From Variovorax paradoxus B4 (lineage in GTDB: Bacteria > Pseudomonadota > Gammaproteobacteria > Burkholderiales > Burkholderiaceae_C): DNA of 64,000 nucleotides. A program made the position numbers and the translations under genes. Location of the stretch: positions 434,001 to 498,000 of the forward strand of contig NC_022247.1 in the NCBI RefSeq assembly GCF_000463015.1, in the 5' to 3' direction. The stretch's first letter is position 1; each line of letters begins with the position of its first letter. Positions 44,401 to 51,877 of the stretch are shown piece after piece. The notes under the pieces were generated by a model. That model did not search any database. It saw only the letters and a program-made list of their open reading frames with translations, and was not told the origin of the DNA.

Positions 44401-46109
44401 TCGCCCGAGACCGGCGTGCCGTTGTTGTTGCCGATCTGGTCGGAGAGGTTGCCCGCCAGCGTCCAGTAGTGCATCAGGTTGATGTCGGTCGCGTTGCCGG
44501 TGTTGAAGGTCGACTTGTAGTCCGCGCCGATGGCGTTGCCCGCATAGTCCTTCACGCCGTTGGCGGGCAGGAACACTTCATAGCTGGTGCCCGGCGACAG
44601 CGGCTGCTCGGGGTGGAAGTTGATGATGCCCAGCTGCACGCTGTAGGTGCCCGCCAGCGTGTTGCCGCCCACCGCCCGCACGATGAAGGTGTTGGCGTTG
44701 ACGCTCTCGGGCCGGATGCTGTCGGTCATGCCCAGGCCGATGCGCGAGGTCAGCGCCTGCTGCTTCGCGCCGTTGGCCGGCGAAACCTGTTTCACTTCAG
44801 GTCTGGTGGTGTCGGGGTCCACCGCATGCACGACGAAGCCGCTGCCCGAGCCGTGGTCGTTGCCCACGAAGACGAGGTTGCCGAACATCGCGACCTGGCC
44901 GTTGTCCGAATGCGAGAAGTTCGGGTCGTCCTCGCGCAGGATGCTGCCGCGGCCCACCTCCACGTGATTGAGCGGATTGCTCACGTCGACCTTGTGGATG
45001 CGCGTTTGCGCGCCCTGGATCACATAGTTGTCCTGCGTGGCGCAATACAGCTGTTCGTCGATGACCAGCCGGTTGTCCTCGGCCACGAAGCGCGAGCGGT
45101 CGCTCAGGTCGTAGCTGTACATCCTGGCGCCGCTGCCGCGCGTCGAGGCGTGCAGGTTCCTGCCGTCGAAGCAGGTGGCGTAGTAGAACGGCGTGGTGCC
45201 CACGATGGAATCGAGCACCTTGGGGTTGAGCGGATCGGAGATATCCAGGCTCGCGAATCCGCCGTTGCTTTCCATCGCGGTCAGCACCATGTGGTTGCCC
45301 ATGGTGAAGATCGGACCGATCCGGAAGTTGCCGAGTTCGCCCGTGGGCACCGGGTTGGGCTTGCCGGCGCCGCGGTTCGCAACCACGGCGTTCACGGGGT
45401 CCCCGGCATCGACGATGAAGATGCCGCGGCCCGCCGAGGCCACGTACAGGTAGGGCGCCTGCCACCAGAGCTGCCAGCTGACGTCTTCGTAGTCGCCGGC
45501 GTTGACGCCGGGCAGCGCCAGCTTCTTCACCTGCTTGATGTCATTGATGTCGGTGAAGTCCCAGAACTCGACGCCGTAGATGCTGGGCAACACCACGTAC
45601 GTCTTGCCGCCGATCTTCGCTGTGCCGAAGGAGTGCGTTTCGCGGAACTCCTTGGTGCGGGCCTCGGGTTCGTAGATCTTCTTGACCAGCTGGATCTGGC
45701 GCGGGTTCGACACGTCGTACAGCAGGAAGCCCCCCGGGCCCAGGCCGCTGTCCGGCGCGAAGGAAGTGAGGAAGTAGCCGTTGACCATGATGCCCGCGTT
45801 CATGCCGTAGTCCTTGCGGCCCGGGTACGTGGCGGGCACCTCGCGCGACTCGTAGGCGCTGCTGTGCGCCGGATCGAGCGGGTGCGCGAGGCTCGTGATC
45901 ATCGACACCGGCTTGAAGAGTTCCGCCGATGTATAGGTGAGATTGCCCAGGCCCGGCCCCTGCAGCGGGAGCGGGTCGGCGACGGCTTCGGCTGCGGCCG
46001 TTGCCATGTTGTTGAGGGTCGTCATCGGACTGACCCCGGTGATGGCCGCATGCGTCAGCAATGTGACGAGCGGGGCCAGGAACGCCATCAGGAAATACCG
46101 GATCTTCAT
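41400..46109 (-). CDS. Giant exported multidomain dihaem cytochrome c / lectin protein
   Basis: A 1569-residue exported protein of unusual build. In order: signal peptide (1-22); LVIVD-type beta-propeller repeats, about 60-430 (e.g. SLDISDPLNPKVLDSIVG); an Ig-like Big_5 domain, about 430-540; a LamG/concanavalin-like domain, about 544-740 (NDGSWHHVVLTRD); a PKD domain, about 752-840 (RWNFGDGT at 777-784); a YVTN-type propeller, about 850-1180; a dihaem cytochrome c peroxidase/MauG-like domain with haem motifs CASCH (1212-1216) and CATCH (1342-1346); and a C-terminal ricin-type beta-trefoil lectin, 1441-1569. The layout suggests a periplasmic or surface redox protein that binds glycans or another polymer. 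Substrate and electron partner are unknown. No gene with an obvious linked function adjoins it. Confidence 0.85.
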   Translation of the reverse strand: MKIRYFLMAFLAPLVTLLTHAAITGVSPMTTLNNMATAAAEAVADPLPLQGPGLGNLTYTSAELFKPVSMITSLAHPLDPAHSSAYESREVPATYPGRKDYGMNAGIMVNGYFLTSFAPDSGLGPGGFLLYDVSNPRQIQLVKKIYEPEARTKEFRETHSFGTAKIGGKTYVVLPSIYGVEFWDFTDINDIKQVKKLALPGVNAGDYEDVSWQLWWQAPYLYVASAGRGIFIVDAGDPVNAVVANRGAGKPNPVPTGELGNFRIGPIFTMGNHMVLTAMESNGGFASLDISDPLNPKVLDSIVGTTPFYYATCFDGRNLHASTRGSGARMYSYDLSDRSRFVAEDNRLVIDEQLYCATQDNYVIQGAQTRIHKVDVSNPLNHVEVGRGSILREDDPNFSHSDNGQVAMFGNLVFVGNDHGSGSGFVVHAVDPDTTRPEVKQVSPANGAKQQALTSRIGLGMTDSIRPESVNANTFIVRAVGGNTLAGTYSVQLGIINFHPEQPLSPGTSYEVFLPANGVKDYAGNAIGADYKSTFNTGNATDINLMHYWTLAGNLSDQIGNNNGTPVSGDAFESIGMSFANRTAGVPLKNDSVATVLGGTASLSFYMKTTQAGGPNSWTAPGIFGRDQSGGADDVFWGWLDGNGRIKLSVGNDAGTTSTAVVNDGSWHHVVLTRDAASGAQAVYVDGVKTTSTGLTGNKGLSNKFQVLGQIQGNAALFKGTLAEVRVYGRVLTDSEVGTLRGQAIIGDPGIGGGPKIVNGQLVFDPATLGSSGAQFRWNFGDGTQTAYSTQPRYTYTYTRPGHYTVTLTVRDASGRETFYTYNLTVIVPVTARAPTHTTNIAGDANSVYSLNPDSGTVAAIDAQTLAKRWEVRVGDEPKTLAVGPDGRIWVTVQGEDKLVALSAADGSLSATVPLAYGSGPYGVAFTPDGAKGLLTLESKSVLMSFDPSNGTTTGAVALEGSLRGIAVSSDAQVAYVTRFKSRMTGGQLHKVNLQSMSAMPTIALPVDTTTVDTESRARGVANYLSQVVISPDGRRAVLPSKKDNIVRGRFRDGVDLTHDQSVRSILSQVDLQAAAEVFDEQIDFDDRAPARAALFSPPGDYLFVAQMEGNRVAIVDPYSRAVRGEINASSAPHGLYLDAARKRLFVNNFLARSVSVHDVASVLSSESAAAIFLQNVSTVAQEPMAAAALRGKQVFYNASDRRMSKDNYISCASCHADAGDDGMVWDFTQRGEGLRRTISLMGRRGAGHGKMHWTANFDEVQDFENDIRNEFGGTGFLTNADFAATADPLGAPKAGKSAQLDDLAAYLSSLNKYMRSPARAADGSLSVEAVRGQTVFNTAQCATCHTGGTFRDGLRHDVGTIQLSSGKGINQPLAGLGFDTPTLSGTWNTTAFFHNGQAATLQDVLNSGHGNASSLPAPDVVALREYVRSLDTAPAVVTRIRSDLNPTMCVNIKGGATASGTVAVQWPCGTASNEKFTVTSITGGYVQLVAEHSGLCLAQNGTATTNAPVVQLACTAGSTAQWSLVGGTLRNRGSGSCLDVPNGSTTQDTALITWTCNGGNNQNWTQLP

Positions 46110-46187
46110 CGTCGCCTCCAGGTTGTTAGAAGTTCGCAGGGCAACCCATTGCTCGATCCCTCTCCAGTGCGCGCGCAGGACGCACCC

Positions 46188-46215
46188 CGGCAGGCGACGG
46201 GTGCATCGCCTGCCG
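46188..46215. terminator. Strong inverted repeat downstream of the aldolase gene
   Basis: Perfect 10-bp stem CGGCAGGCGA / TCGCCTGCCG with an 8-nt loop, followed on the plus strand by TTTTTTT (46223-46229). It lies between two leftward genes, so for them the T-run is on the wrong side. It may stop antisense transcription or simply block or stabilise the aldolase transcript end. Confidence 0.4.
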
Positions 46216-46256
46216 TGCTGACTTTTTTTGTTTTTGCGCCGGCGCTTTTCCTTGCC

Positions 46257-47108
46257 TTACTTCGCGCCGCCCGATTCGTAGAGCGCCCAGGCCGCCTCGG
46301 CGCTCGCGCCGCGGTGGATCATGGCCATCAGCGCACTCACCACCGCCGAGGGGTTGGCATGCTGGTAGACGTTGCGCCCGTACACCATGCCGACGGCGCC
46401 CTGGTCCATCAGGACGCGCGAGCGCGCGAACACCTGCTGCAGGTCTTCGCGCCCGCCGCCGCGCACGAGCACGGGGCAGCGCGCGGCCTGCACCACGCGG
46501 TGGAAATCTTTCGGATCGCTGGTCGGATCGGCCTTGACGATGTCGGCGCCCATCTCGCGTGCAAGGCGCACCAGCGTGACGATTTTTTCGGCATCGCCGT
46601 CGACCATGTAGCCGCCCTGCTCGCTGTGCGGGCGCATCACGAGCGGTTCGATCATCAGCGGCATGCCGTAGCGGTCGCAGTCGGCGCGCACGCGTGCGAT
46701 GTTCTGCACGCACTGGCGGAACAGGTCGGGCTCGTTCGGCAGCATGAACAGGTTCACCACCACGCAGGCCGCATCGCGCTGGATCGCGGGCAGCACCGGA
46801 TCGTGCTCGTTCTGCAGCACGGCCCACATCACGCGGTGCGCGGTGGCGTTGTAGGGGTTGCCCATGTCGATGCGCATCACGAGCGCTGGCTTGTCGCGGC
46901 CCGGGCGATCCTGCAGCAGGTCGGACTGGCCGTAGTTGAGCTGGATGGCGTCGGGCCCGGCGGCCACGAGCCTGTCGATGACCTGGGGCATGTCTTCGAG
47001 CCCGTTGAGGAACGAGGGCTCGTTGCACACGCCATGGTCGAGTGCGATGTCCAGGCAGCGGCCGTTGTTCAGCAGCCGGTTGAGCCGCGCTGTCTTGTCT
47101 TTCGACAT
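46257..47108 (-). CDS. Class I aldolase, DeoC/FbaB/LsrF family
   Basis: A 283-residue TIM-barrel aldolase. The ALDHG motif (22-26), VVNLFMLPNEP and the Schiff-base Lys in ADIVKADPTSD (K192) are those of the DhnA/LsrF/FbaB group; RGGGRED is the phosphate-binding loop near the C-terminus. AAGGAG precedes the start at 47108. It would cleave a phosphorylated ketose, releasing DHAP or another C3 unit, or act as a thiolase-like lyase as LsrF does. It is the last gene of the leftward polyol operon, 40 bp after the aldo/keto reductase gene. Confidence 0.85.
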   Translation of the reverse strand: MSKDKTARLNRLLNNGRCLDIALDHGVCNEPSFLNGLEDMPQVIDRLVAAGPDAIQLNYGQSDLLQDRPGRDKPALVMRIDMGNPYNATAHRVMWAVLQNEHDPVLPAIQRDAACVVVNLFMLPNEPDLFRQCVQNIARVRADCDRYGMPLMIEPLVMRPHSEQGGYMVDGDAEKIVTLVRLAREMGADIVKADPTSDPKDFHRVVQAARCPVLVRGGGREDLQQVFARSRVLMDQGAVGMVYGRNVYQHANPSAVVSALMAMIHRGASAEAAWALYESGGAK

Positions 47109-47148
47109 GGGAAGGAACTCCTTGTTGGGATCGGAATTGAAGGGGGTG

Positions 47149-48138
47149 TCAGGCGAGGTTGCCGAGATGGTGTTTCGCCGCACCGTCGATCAGCTGCAGG
47201 GCGTCCTGGCCCAGCTCGACCGCGCCGGCGCCGGCGTTCTCGATCGCCTGCTGCCGCACGCGCGCGCCGCACAGCGCCACCGAAATGGTGCCGCGTGCAA
47301 TGGTCCAGGCGATCATCAACTGGCCGAAAGAACAGCCGAGCCGCGCCCGCAGCGGCTCGAGCTCCTCGAAGAAGGCCTTGAGCTTCGAACGGTTGGCCTC
47401 GCCGAAGCGCGGGTTGGTGGCGCGCTGGTCGTCGCCCTTGAACTCGCGTCCGGGGTCGATCGGGCCGGCGAGCAGGCCCAGCGCCAGCGACGAATAGCCC
47501 AGCACCGCCACGCCGTGCTCGCTGCACAAGGGCGCCAGTGTCTGCTCGATCTCGCGGTCGATCAGGCTGTAGCGCTCCTGCGCTGCATCGACCGGGCCAT
47601 GGCGCAGATATTCGGCGAGCGTCTCGGGGCTCACGTTGCTCACGCCGATGGCGCGGATCTTTCCCTGCTTCTTGAGCGCGAGCAGCGCATCCATGGTCTC
47701 GGCCACGGGCGTGGTGCTGTCCTGCCAGTGCGTGATGTAGAGGTCGATGTAGTCGGTCTGCAGGCGCTTCAGGCTCTCGTCGCATTCATGGAAGATCGAC
47801 TCGCGGCCGAGGTAGCGGTACACGGGGTGGCCGTCTTCCTCGAAGAAGTGCGTGCCCTTTTGCGTGTGCCACACCAGGCCGCACTTGGTCGCGATCACGG
47901 CCTCGTGGCGGCGTCCCTTGAGCGCGGTGCCCACGATGCTTTCGGAGCGCCCCAGGCCGTAGGCCGGCGCGGTGTCGATCAGGTTCACGCCCGCGTCCAG
48001 CGAAGCCTGGATGGCGACCACGGCCGCGGCATTGTCGCCGCCGCCCCACATCCATCCGCCCATCGCCCAGGTGCCCAGGCCGATGGCCGAGCATTCGATG
48101 CCCGACGGGCCCAGCGTTGTCTTCTTCATCATCGTCAT
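47149..48138 (-). CDS. Aldo/keto reductase
   Basis: A 329-residue AKR with the full catalytic tetrad: D55 and Y60 in NLIDTAPAYG, K85 in VIATKCG and H137 in LYITHWQD. The IGVSNVSPETLAEY segment and the C-terminal cofactor region are intact. The start at 48138 overlaps the permease stop at ATGA; ATGs at 48132 and 48129 are alternatives. In this operon it probably reduces the aldehyde released by the aldolase or interconverts the incoming sugar. NADPH use is usual for the family. Confidence 0.88.
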   Translation of the reverse strand: MTMMKKTTLGPSGIECSAIGLGTWAMGGWMWGGGDNAAAVVAIQASLDAGVNLIDTAPAYGLGRSESIVGTALKGRRHEAVIATKCGLVWHTQKGTHFFEEDGHPVYRYLGRESIFHECDESLKRLQTDYIDLYITHWQDSTTPVAETMDALLALKKQGKIRAIGVSNVSPETLAEYLRHGPVDAAQERYSLIDREIEQTLAPLCSEHGVAVLGYSSLALGLLAGPIDPGREFKGDDQRATNPRFGEANRSKLKAFFEELEPLRARLGCSFGQLMIAWTIARGTISVALCGARVRQQAIENAGAGAVELGQDALQLIDGAAKHHLGNLA

Positions 48139-49151
48139 CGCGTTGTCTTTCTCGTGTTCAGGAGGTGGTCGATGGTCACGGCCGCGAGCAGGATCAGGCC
48201 CTTGATCACGTCCTGCCAGTAGGGCGACACGTCGAGCAGGATCAGCGAGCTGGTCACCACCGACAGCAGCGCCAGGCCGAGCACCGCGCCCAGCACCGTG
48301 CCCGATCCGCCCTTGAGGCTCGCGCCGCCGATCACCGCGGCGGCAATCACGTTGAGCTCCATGCCCACGCCGAAGGTGGGCGTGGCGGCGCCGAAGCGGG
48401 CCGTGTAGATCACGCCGGCCAGGCCCGCCGATGCGGAGCACAGCACCGTGACCCAGAATTTCACGCGGCCCACGCGAATGCCCGAGTACAGCGCGGCCTT
48501 CTCGTTGCTGCCGGTGTAGAACACGCGCCGCAGCAAGGTCGAGCGGCGCAGCACGAAGTCGCTCACGACCACGATCGCCACGAAGATCAGGATGACGGCA
48601 GGAATGCCGAACAGCGTGCCCTGCCCGATGAACTTGAACTCGGCCGGCAGCGAGAACAGCGACTGCGGCGTGCCCTGCGTGAGCGCCAGGCACAGCCCGC
48701 GCACGATCACCATGAAGGCCAGAGAGGCGATGAAATGGTTCAGCCCGATGCGCGTGACGCAGCCGCCGATCATCGCGCCGACGAGCCCGCTCGCACCGAT
48801 GGCCACCAGGCTCGCGATCCATGGGTCCACGCCCATCAGGAACAGCTTGCCCGTGACCACCATCGCGAAGCAGACCACCGAGCCCACCGACAGGTCGATG
48901 CCGCCGACGATCAGCAGAATGGTCATGCCCACCACCACGATGCCTTCGATCGAGAAGGACAACAGCATGGCGCGCACGTTGTCCCAGGTGAGGAAGTAGG
49001 GCGATGCGAAGCTCATCGCCACGCACAGCACCGCAATGATCAGCAGCAGGCCCATCTCGCGCATGCTCGTGAGCTTGTTGGCGGGTTTCACGGGGCCGCC
49101 TCCCGATGGGCGCGGTGCAAGGCCCGCATCGAGTTGTGCCGGGTAGTTCAT
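48135..49151 (-). CDS. Ribose-type ABC transporter permease (second locus)
   Basis: A 338-residue RbsC-like permease with the signature VGGIDLSVGSVV and the C-terminal ASLKGGSGTVLGAVLGLALL. About nine hydrophobic segments follow a short hydrophilic N-terminus rich in Pro and Gly. Both ends overlap neighbours at ATGA (ATPase gene upstream, AKR gene downstream), so the operon is tightly coupled. Imports the locus's sugar or polyol. Confidence 0.92.
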   Translation of the reverse strand: MNYPAQLDAGLAPRPSGGGPVKPANKLTSMREMGLLLIIAVLCVAMSFASPYFLTWDNVRAMLLSFSIEGIVVVGMTILLIVGGIDLSVGSVVCFAMVVTGKLFLMGVDPWIASLVAIGASGLVGAMIGGCVTRIGLNHFIASLAFMVIVRGLCLALTQGTPQSLFSLPAEFKFIGQGTLFGIPAVILIFVAIVVVSDFVLRRSTLLRRVFYTGSNEKAALYSGIRVGRVKFWVTVLCSASAGLAGVIYTARFGAATPTFGVGMELNVIAAAVIGGASLKGGSGTVLGAVLGLALLSVVTSSLILLDVSPYWQDVIKGLILLAAVTIDHLLNTRKTTR

Positions 49152-50659
49152 GCCATCTCCTGTTCGCAGAGTCCGGAGGCCAGCCGCAGCAGGGCTTCCT
49201 CCGTCATTTCGTTGGAATTCAATTCGCCGGCCAGCCTTCCGTCGCGGATCACCAGTGCCCGGTCGCACAGGCCGATGATCTCGGGCAGCTCCGAAGAAAT
49301 CACGATCACGCCCACGCCCTGGTTCGCGAGCTCGCGCAGGATGTGGTGGATCTCCGACTTGGCGCCCACGTCCACGCCGCGCGTGGGCTCGTCCATCAGC
49401 AGCACCATGGGGTTGGTGGCCAGCAGCTTGGCAATCGCCACCTTCTGCTGGTTGCCGCCCGACAGGCTCGACACCTCGATCGCCACGCCGTCCGACTTGA
49501 GGTTGAGCTTGGCGCCCAGCTCCCGGGCCAGGCGGTGTTCGGCCGAGCGCTGCAGCAGGCCCCAGCCGGAACTCACGCGCCGCAGCGCCATCGACGAGAT
49601 GTTCTGCGCGATCGGCAGGTCGAGAAAAACACCCGCCGCCTTGCGGTCTTCGCTGAGATAGGCGATGCCTTCGCGCAGCGCGTCGCTGTACGTGCGGATC
49701 GCGAGCGCCTTGCCGTGCAGGCGCACCGTGCCGCGCGTGGCGGTGCGCAGGCCGCACACGGTCTCCGCCAGTTCGCTGCGGCCGGCGCCCATCAGCCCGG
49801 CAATGCCGAGGATCTCGCCGCGTTTCAGCGCAAACGAGATGCCGTGCACGCGCTCGCCGTCGGCGATGTCGTTCACTTCGAACACCGGGCCGGACGATTC
49901 GGTGGCCTCTTGCTTCGGCGGGTAGTAGTTGCCGAGGTCGCGCCCCACCATGCGGCGGACCAGCTCGTCCGCGGTCAGGCCGGCCAGCGGTCCGCAGTGC
50001 ACGTTGCGCCCGTCGCGCAGCACGGTGACCCGGTCGCCGTGCGTGAAGATCTCCGCCATGCGGTGGCTGATGTAGATGATGCCGATGCCCTGCGCCTTCA
50101 GGTCGTGCAGTACGCGGAAGAGGGCGGCCGACTCGTTGTCGGTGAGCGCGGCCGTGGGCTCGTCGAGGATCAGCACCTTGCAGTCCAGCGTGAGCGCCTT
50201 GGCAATCTCCACCAGCTGCTGGCTCGAGATGCTCAGCTCGCGCACGGGCGTGGCGGGAGCTATGTCCTGCCCGAGCCGCGCCAGCACCTTGGCGGCGCGC
50301 GCATTCAGGCTGGCGTAGTTCATCCAGGCCTGCTTGCCGGCGTTGATCTCCGGCATGAAGATGTTCTCGGCCACCGTGGCGTCGGCGCACAGCGCGATCT
50401 CCTGGTGCACCAGGCCGATGCCCAGGCGCATCGCATGCGCCGGGCCGTCGATCACCACCTTCGCGCCGTTGAGCAGGATGTCGCCCTCGTCGGGGCGGTG
50501 GATGCCGTCGATGATGTTCATCAGCGTCGACTTCCCCGCGCCGTTCTCGCCGCACAGCGCGTGGATCTCGCCCGCGTGCAGCGAGAAGTCCACGCCCGAG
50601 AGCGCGCGCGAAGCGCCGAAGCGCTTGCTGATGCCGCGCAGTTCGAGCAGTGCGCTCAC
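49148..50659 (-). CDS. Ribose-type ABC transporter ATP-binding protein, double domain (second locus)
   Basis: A 503-residue RbsA-like protein. Domain 1: Walker [35 protein letters not shown]. Domain 2: degenerate Walker [36 protein letters not shown]. The start is a GTG at 50659 (VSALLELRGISKRFG): it forms a GTGA overlap with the binding-protein stop and has GGAG upstream. Energises the permease encoded downstream. Confidence 0.92.
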   Translation of the reverse strand: MSALLELRGISKRFGASRALSGVDFSLHAGEIHALCGENGAGKSTLMNIIDGIHRPDEGDILLNGAKVVIDGPAHAMRLGIGLVHQEIALCADATVAENIFMPEINAGKQAWMNYASLNARAAKVLARLGQDIAPATPVRELSISSQQLVEIAKALTLDCKVLILDEPTAALTDNESAALFRVLHDLKAQGIGIIYISHRMAEIFTHGDRVTVLRDGRNVHCGPLAGLTADELVRRMVGRDLGNYYPPKQEATESSGPVFEVNDIADGERVHGISFALKRGEILGIAGLMGAGRSELAETVCGLRTATRGTVRLHGKALAIRTYSDALREGIAYLSEDRKAAGVFLDLPIAQNISSMALRRVSSGWGLLQRSAEHRLARELGAKLNLKSDGVAIEVSSLSGGNQQKVAIAKLLATNPMVLLMDEPTRGVDVGAKSEIHHILRELANQGVGVIVISSELPEIIGLCDRALVIRDGRLAGELNSNEMTEEALLRLASGLCEQEMA

Positions 50660-51696
50660 TCTCCAATTCCCTTGGTGCCGCGGCGCGCGAGGTATTTGTC
50701 CCAGTAGAAGTCGTCCGCGTTGGCCTTGCTGACCACCGACAGGCCGTTGTCCAGGAACGGCACCGACATGGGATTGGTGCCGTTGCGCTTGGCGTCGTTC
50801 ATCGGATCGATGAGCTGCGGGTTCTTGGCCAAGAACAGCATCATCATGCCCATGTAGCCCTGCATGCCCTGGTTGGGGTTGATGGCGCCGAACACGTCGC
50901 CGGCCTTGATCATGTCGAGGATCTTGGCGTTCACGTCGCAGCACATCACGCGGATGTTCTTCTTCGATTCGATCTTGGCCTGCGCGGCACCCAGGGCCGA
51001 GTTGGCCTCGGGCATGAACAGCGCACCCAGGTTCGGGTTGGCCTGCGCCAGGCTCAGCACCGCCTGGTAGGCCTTGCTCGGGTCCTGGTTGCTGGCGGCG
51101 CGGCCGACCAGCTTCATGCCCGCGTGCTTGGTCTTCATGCGGTTGACGAAGGCCGCGATGCGGCGGTCGTGGTTGTCCTGGCCGGGGTTCTCGAGCACTG
51201 CGTATTCGCCCTTGCCGCCCAGCGCCGCTGCGATCGCGTCGGCCGCCTGCGTGCCCTCGCGGTCGTTGTCCGAGGTGACGAAGGAGGCGCGCTTGGAGTT
51301 GGGCGAGTCGGCCGCGAAGGTCACGACCGGGATGCCCATGGCCACCGCCCGGTTGATCGGCTCGATGAACGGGTCCGGGTTCATCGGGTGCAGCAGGATG
51401 CCCGCGGGCTTGCGCGCCAGCTCCTGCTCGAACGAGGCCAGCTGCTTGTTGACGTCGTACTCGGGCGTGCCGGTATAGCGCGTGCGCACGCCCAGCGTGC
51501 GGCCGAGCTGCTTCATCATTTCGTAGACCGGAAACCAGTATTCGACGCCCGACACCATCACGTTCATCACGTAGACGTCGCTGGCGTTGCCGCGCAATCC
51601 GGTGGTGGCGGCCGTGGGGGTGGACTGCGCAAATGCGCTGGTGCCGGCCAGGCCGATACCGGCGGCCGCAGCGGACTTCAGGAAATTTCGCCTCAT
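50656..51696 (-). CDS. Ribose-type substrate-binding protein with Tat-like signal (second locus)
   Basis: A 346-residue Peripla_BP_4 protein. The N-terminus MRRNFLKSAAAAGIGLAG has a twin-arginine motif (RRNFLK), unusual for sugar-binding proteins, with cleavage near AFA-QS; export by Tat would imply folding in the cytoplasm. The mature domain shows HPMNPDPFIEPINRAVAMGIP and DNDREGTQAADAIAAALGG, typical of the family. AGGAGA precedes the start. First gene of the leftward operon, divergent from the kinase gene. Confidence 0.9.
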   Translation of the reverse strand: MRRNFLKSAAAAGIGLAGTSAFAQSTPTAATTGLRGNASDVYVMNVMVSGVEYWFPVYEMMKQLGRTLGVRTRYTGTPEYDVNKQLASFEQELARKPAGILLHPMNPDPFIEPINRAVAMGIPVVTFAADSPNSKRASFVTSDNDREGTQAADAIAAALGGKGEYAVLENPGQDNHDRRIAAFVNRMKTKHAGMKLVGRAASNQDPSKAYQAVLSLAQANPNLGALFMPEANSALGAAQAKIESKKNIRVMCCDVNAKILDMIKAGDVFGAINPNQGMQGYMGMMMLFLAKNPQLIDPMNDAKRNGTNPMSVPFLDNGLSVVSKANADDFYWDKYLARRGTKGIGE

Positions 51697-51775
51697 TCTT
51701 TGTCTCCTCGCGTTGACTGGCAGAGCTTGCGACCTGCCTTGGGGGAGCAGATCTTTGGGACCTCATTGTCACGAC

Positions 51776-51789
51776 AGCTGTTATGACAG
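51776..51789. promoter_or_regulatory. Candidate operator of the second carbohydrate locus, copy 1
   Basis: AGCTGTTATGACAG; the 13-bp core AGCTGTTATGACA is repeated exactly at 51865-51877. CTGT and ACAG arms make it an imperfect palindrome. It lies 80 bp upstream of the binding-protein start. Confidence 0.55.
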
Positions 51790-51864
51790 GTAGAATGTAA
51801 TCGCGGGTCGTTCGCCGCGATAACTAGGGGAAACTCTACTGGCAAGCTGCTTTCAACTCGCCGA

Positions 51865-51877
51865 AGCTGTTATGACA
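51865..51877. promoter_or_regulatory. Candidate operator of the second carbohydrate locus, copy 2
   Basis: Exact second copy of AGCTGTTATGACA, 89 bp from copy 1. Its last base is the A of the kinase start codon, a position where a bound repressor would block the rightward operon. Confidence 0.55.

Noticed and set aside
43599..47381. Very long open frame on the strand opposite the giant dihaem gene and aldolase
   Set aside because: High GC content makes antisense frames long. Its translation is low-complexity (rich in Arg, His, Ala, Val), shows no domain, and overlaps well-supported genes on the other strand.
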